A DNA stretch of 20,802 nt, taken from assembly GCF_001186125.1 (NCBI RefSeq), contig NW_014040547.1:162482-183283 (forward strand), given 5' to 3'. Position numbers and translations under genes: made by a program. The notes below the pieces were generated by a model. That model saw only the letters and a program-made list of their open reading frames with translations. It was not told the DNA's origin and did not search any database. How positions within the stretch are numbered: the stretch's first letter is position 1; every line of letters begins with the position of its first letter. The DNA comes from Sphaeroforma arctica JP610 (lineage: Eukaryota > Opisthokonta > Ichthyosporea > Ichthyophonida). Below are positions 19,349 to 20,802 of the stretch, in pieces.

Positions 19349-19433
19349 ACTATATTATGACACGAACCTTTGTCGCTATTATACACAATGGCCTGTGCTT
19401 ACAAGCTATAGACCATTATGCGTCAATTTGACA

Positions 19434-20564
19434 CTAATAGCCCGTCGCAGCATTGGCGTTGAGCGAAGTGTTTACAGTCGGCGTCTCTCCAGGGGGACGC
19501 CGAGGCATTGCAACCGGCCTAGCACCTACTTGGCTGTGTGATATCGTCTGGCGTAAGTTTTTCGGTTGGTTCTCGCTGGCGGTACTTGCACTCACAGGGT
19601 TTGGTTGTGAAAGACTACTCGACAGCGGAGACGCAGGTCTTACCCTAGGGTAGAGGGACGTCTGAACGGGGCTCAGCCTGCCTCCCTGCGTGTACGTTGT
19701 CCTTGGACTTACCGACAGACGTCCATTCCCCGGTCCTGCTGAGCAAGACCTCGACCTGGGCAAGGCCTGAGGAGGATCCCCATTGTCAAAGTTCTGTGCC
19801 AGCGAGTCATGGCTGCCCACACGGCCCCTGTCAGGTAGTGAGCTCACCACGTCATCCGCGCTTCTAAGCTCTGCGGGAGAACTGGGCATTACGGATCGGA
19901 TCTCCAGCACTCCCGGTGTACTGGCACGTCTCGTGTCTATAGGCCTCCGAGGTGTGACTAACGGCCCTGTCTCATCGGAATGGGTTCGGGTGCACGAGGG
20001 AATGGGGGCTTGACCGGTACGTGGCGGTATAGTCACTGGTGTCGGCGTGCTTGGGTTTGTGGTCGCTTCTGCATGTGTAGTCACAGACTCACCAGTGTGC
20101 ATCAGCCGCGGGATGTTATCCGGCAGACCCCCACTGCCACTGGGCTTAAGTATAGCGTCCAAGGCTTCCGCGGCCGACAGTTCGGGACTCTCCGTGCGCG
20201 TGCGCGATGCCGGCATCACCACACCCGCACTACTACCAGACCGCTCGCGTATATGGTCCACGTGGATGGAGAAGTCTCGGGGTATATTCGGCTGTGTGCG
20301 GATGGCCATAGACTGTGTGGCGTGTACTGGCAGACGACGAGAGGAGTGCCCGTGTTCGGTGGTGGGGCTGACGTTGCCAACGGTCACAGGCGGGATGCCC
20401 ATACTCCCGGCACGCCCCACGGTGGCATGACTCTTGGAGCTGAAGGACACGGATTCTGATTGGAGTGCGTTTAAAACGTGGTCCGGCAACCGACTGGGTA
20501 CTTGCGGTTGTGGGGATTTTGGTGGCGGTTCGGATTGGCGCGCACCGAGACCGGAAAAGTCCAT
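19434..20564 (-). CDS. Ser/Pro-rich, probably disordered protein, 376 codons
   Basis: This is a long GC-rich frame on the - strand. The ATG at 20564-20562 (MDFSGLGARQ) has G at -3 and G at +4 and coincides with the rise in GC content. The protein is rich in Ser, Pro, Thr, Arg and Gly with no membrane span or globular domain. It has many SP/TP sites (SPQP, TPRRP, SPRT, LSPVQ) and basic-S motifs such as RRAST and RSRSCS that suit proline-directed and basophilic kinases. Two short helices are likely: DHVLNALQ (about residues 27-34) and SAAEALDAIL (about 130-139). IPRDFSIHVDHI (about 94-105) weakly recalls a Cdc42/Rac-binding (CRIB) core, but its spacing is one residue off. A signalling or scaffold role is inference. 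Antisense frames here are composition shadows. The 3' end may continue by splicing. Confidence 0.6.
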   Translation of the reverse strand: MDFSGLGARQSEPPPKSPQPQVPSRLPDHVLNALQSESVSFSSKSHATVGRAGSMGIPPVTVGNVSPTTEHGHSSRRLPVHATQSMAIRTQPNIPRDFSIHVDHIRERSGSSAGVVMPASRTRTESPELSAAEALDAILKPSGSGGLPDNIPRLMHTGESVTTHAEATTNPSTPTPVTIPPRTGQAPIPSCTRTHSDETGPLVTPRRPIDTRRASTPGVLEIRSVMPSSPAELRSADDVVSSLPDRGRVGSHDSLAQNFDNGDPPQALPRSRSCSAGPGNGRLSVSPRTTYTQGGRLSPVQTSLYPRVRPASPLSSSLSQPNPVSASTASENQPKNLRQTISHSQVGARPVAMPRRPPGETPTVNTSLNANAATGY

Positions 20565-20600
20565 TACATTGTCGTACGAAAGGGACTTCCTGTACGACAA
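20562..20600 (-). promoter_or_regulatory. Leader hairpin plus start-stop uORF at the 20564 start
   Basis: On the - strand, TTGTCGTAC (20600-20592) and GTACGACAA (20577-20569) form a perfect 9-bp stem around 14 nt. The last stem base is the A of an ATG (20569-20567) followed at once by TAA (20566-20564). The final A of that stop is the first A of the main ATG (20564-20562), giving ATGTAATGG. The upstream ATG has A at -3. The arrangement suits control by initiation at a minimal uORF and re-initiation. Confidence 0.5.
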
Positions 20601-20602
20601 AG

Positions 20603-20802
20603 AATGCAGGTAAACGTACAATAAGAATGTAGGTAAATGTAGAAACAGAATGCAGGTAAACGTAGAATAAGAATGTAGGTAAATGTAGAAACAGAATGCA
20701 GGTAAACGTACAATAAGAATGTAGGCAAATGTAGAAACATAATGCAGGTAAACGTAGAATAAGAATGTAGGTAAATGTAGAATAAGAATGCAGGTAAACG
20801 TA
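20603..20802. repeat. 23-bp minisatellite arranged as 46-bp dimers, 8.7 copies, open at the window edge
   Basis: Monomers AATGCAGGTAAACGTAGAAT+AAG and AATGTAGGTAAATGTAGAAA+CAG alternate, with starts at 20603, 20626, 20649, 20672, 20695, 20718, 20741, 20764 and 20787. The + strand is purine-rich. The - strand contains no stop codon in the frame of the 20564 gene from 20802 to the start, and would encode a hydrophobic 23-residue repeat. It is therefore either the gene's promoter/leader or an upstream coding repeat. Confidence 0.9.

Noticed and set aside
19980-20459. Long + strand frames (19980-20459 and 20047-20430)
   Set aside because: They are antisense shadows of the GC-rich Ser/Pro gene; the - strand frame is longer and has a start-context and composition match.
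19898-20564. CRIB (Cdc42/Rac-binding) motif in the Ser/Pro-rich protein
   Set aside because: IPRDFSIHVDHI has the right kinds of residues, but the Phe-His spacing is one too long and the following Gly is missing; it is too weak to name.
20603-20802. CRISPR-like regular repeats
   Set aside because: The units are contiguous 23-bp tandem repeats without unique spacers in a eukaryotic context, so this is a minisatellite.

Overview
The window is eukaryotic. It has Ty3/gypsy-type retroelement fossils, a hAT-type MITE, TATA/initiator core promoters, likely short introns and only two convincing host loci. The host locus at 17 kb belongs to a membrane oxidoreductase-like family (TmpA type) that I know from fungi and other microbial eukaryotes. 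A unicellular eukaryote, possibly an ichthyosporean or fungus-like protist, therefore seems likely, but the sequence does not prove it.

Layout: 1-4494 is the 3' part of a Ty3/gypsy-like fossil on the + strand. It runs reverse transcriptase, RNase H, an extra Dam-methyltransferase-like segment, integrase, GPY/F tail, polypurine tract and a 904-bp LTR. 4.5-5.8 kb is a decayed Gln-rich coding stretch on +. 6.1-8.1 kb is decayed coding sequence on -, possibly gag-like. 8.2-8.5 kb is a 180-bp tandem duplication. 9.7-12.03 kb is a second, heavily decayed fossil of the first family on -. It keeps integrase and RNase H traces and an inverted copy of the same LTR, with a 99-bp inverted-repeat mini-element nested inside. 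12.1-14.95 kb is a third fossil on + with a gag-like frame, an aspartic protease and a different integrase type. 15707-15953 is a hAT-type MITE with a 20-bp perfect terminal repeat and 8-bp target duplication.

The right end is host sequence. A TATA/Inr promoter at 16.87 kb drives a TmpA-like membrane flavo-oxidoreductase gene (16971-18738). Its frame is interrupted by one in-frame TAG and one shift in an A run, so it is a recent pseudogene, a null allele or a sequence-error case. On the opposite strand, 20564-19434 encodes a GC-rich, Ser/Pro-rich, probably disordered protein. Its leader holds a perfect 9-bp hairpin, a start-stop uORF overlapping the main AUG, and a 23-bp minisatellite that runs off the window.

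The most unusual signals are the Dam-like methyltransferase segment inside a DDE-integrase retroelement and the hairpin/start-stop leader. I see no CRISPR array, rRNA or tRNA gene. The genes do not form a pathway: this is a repeat-dense interval flanking two unrelated host loci.
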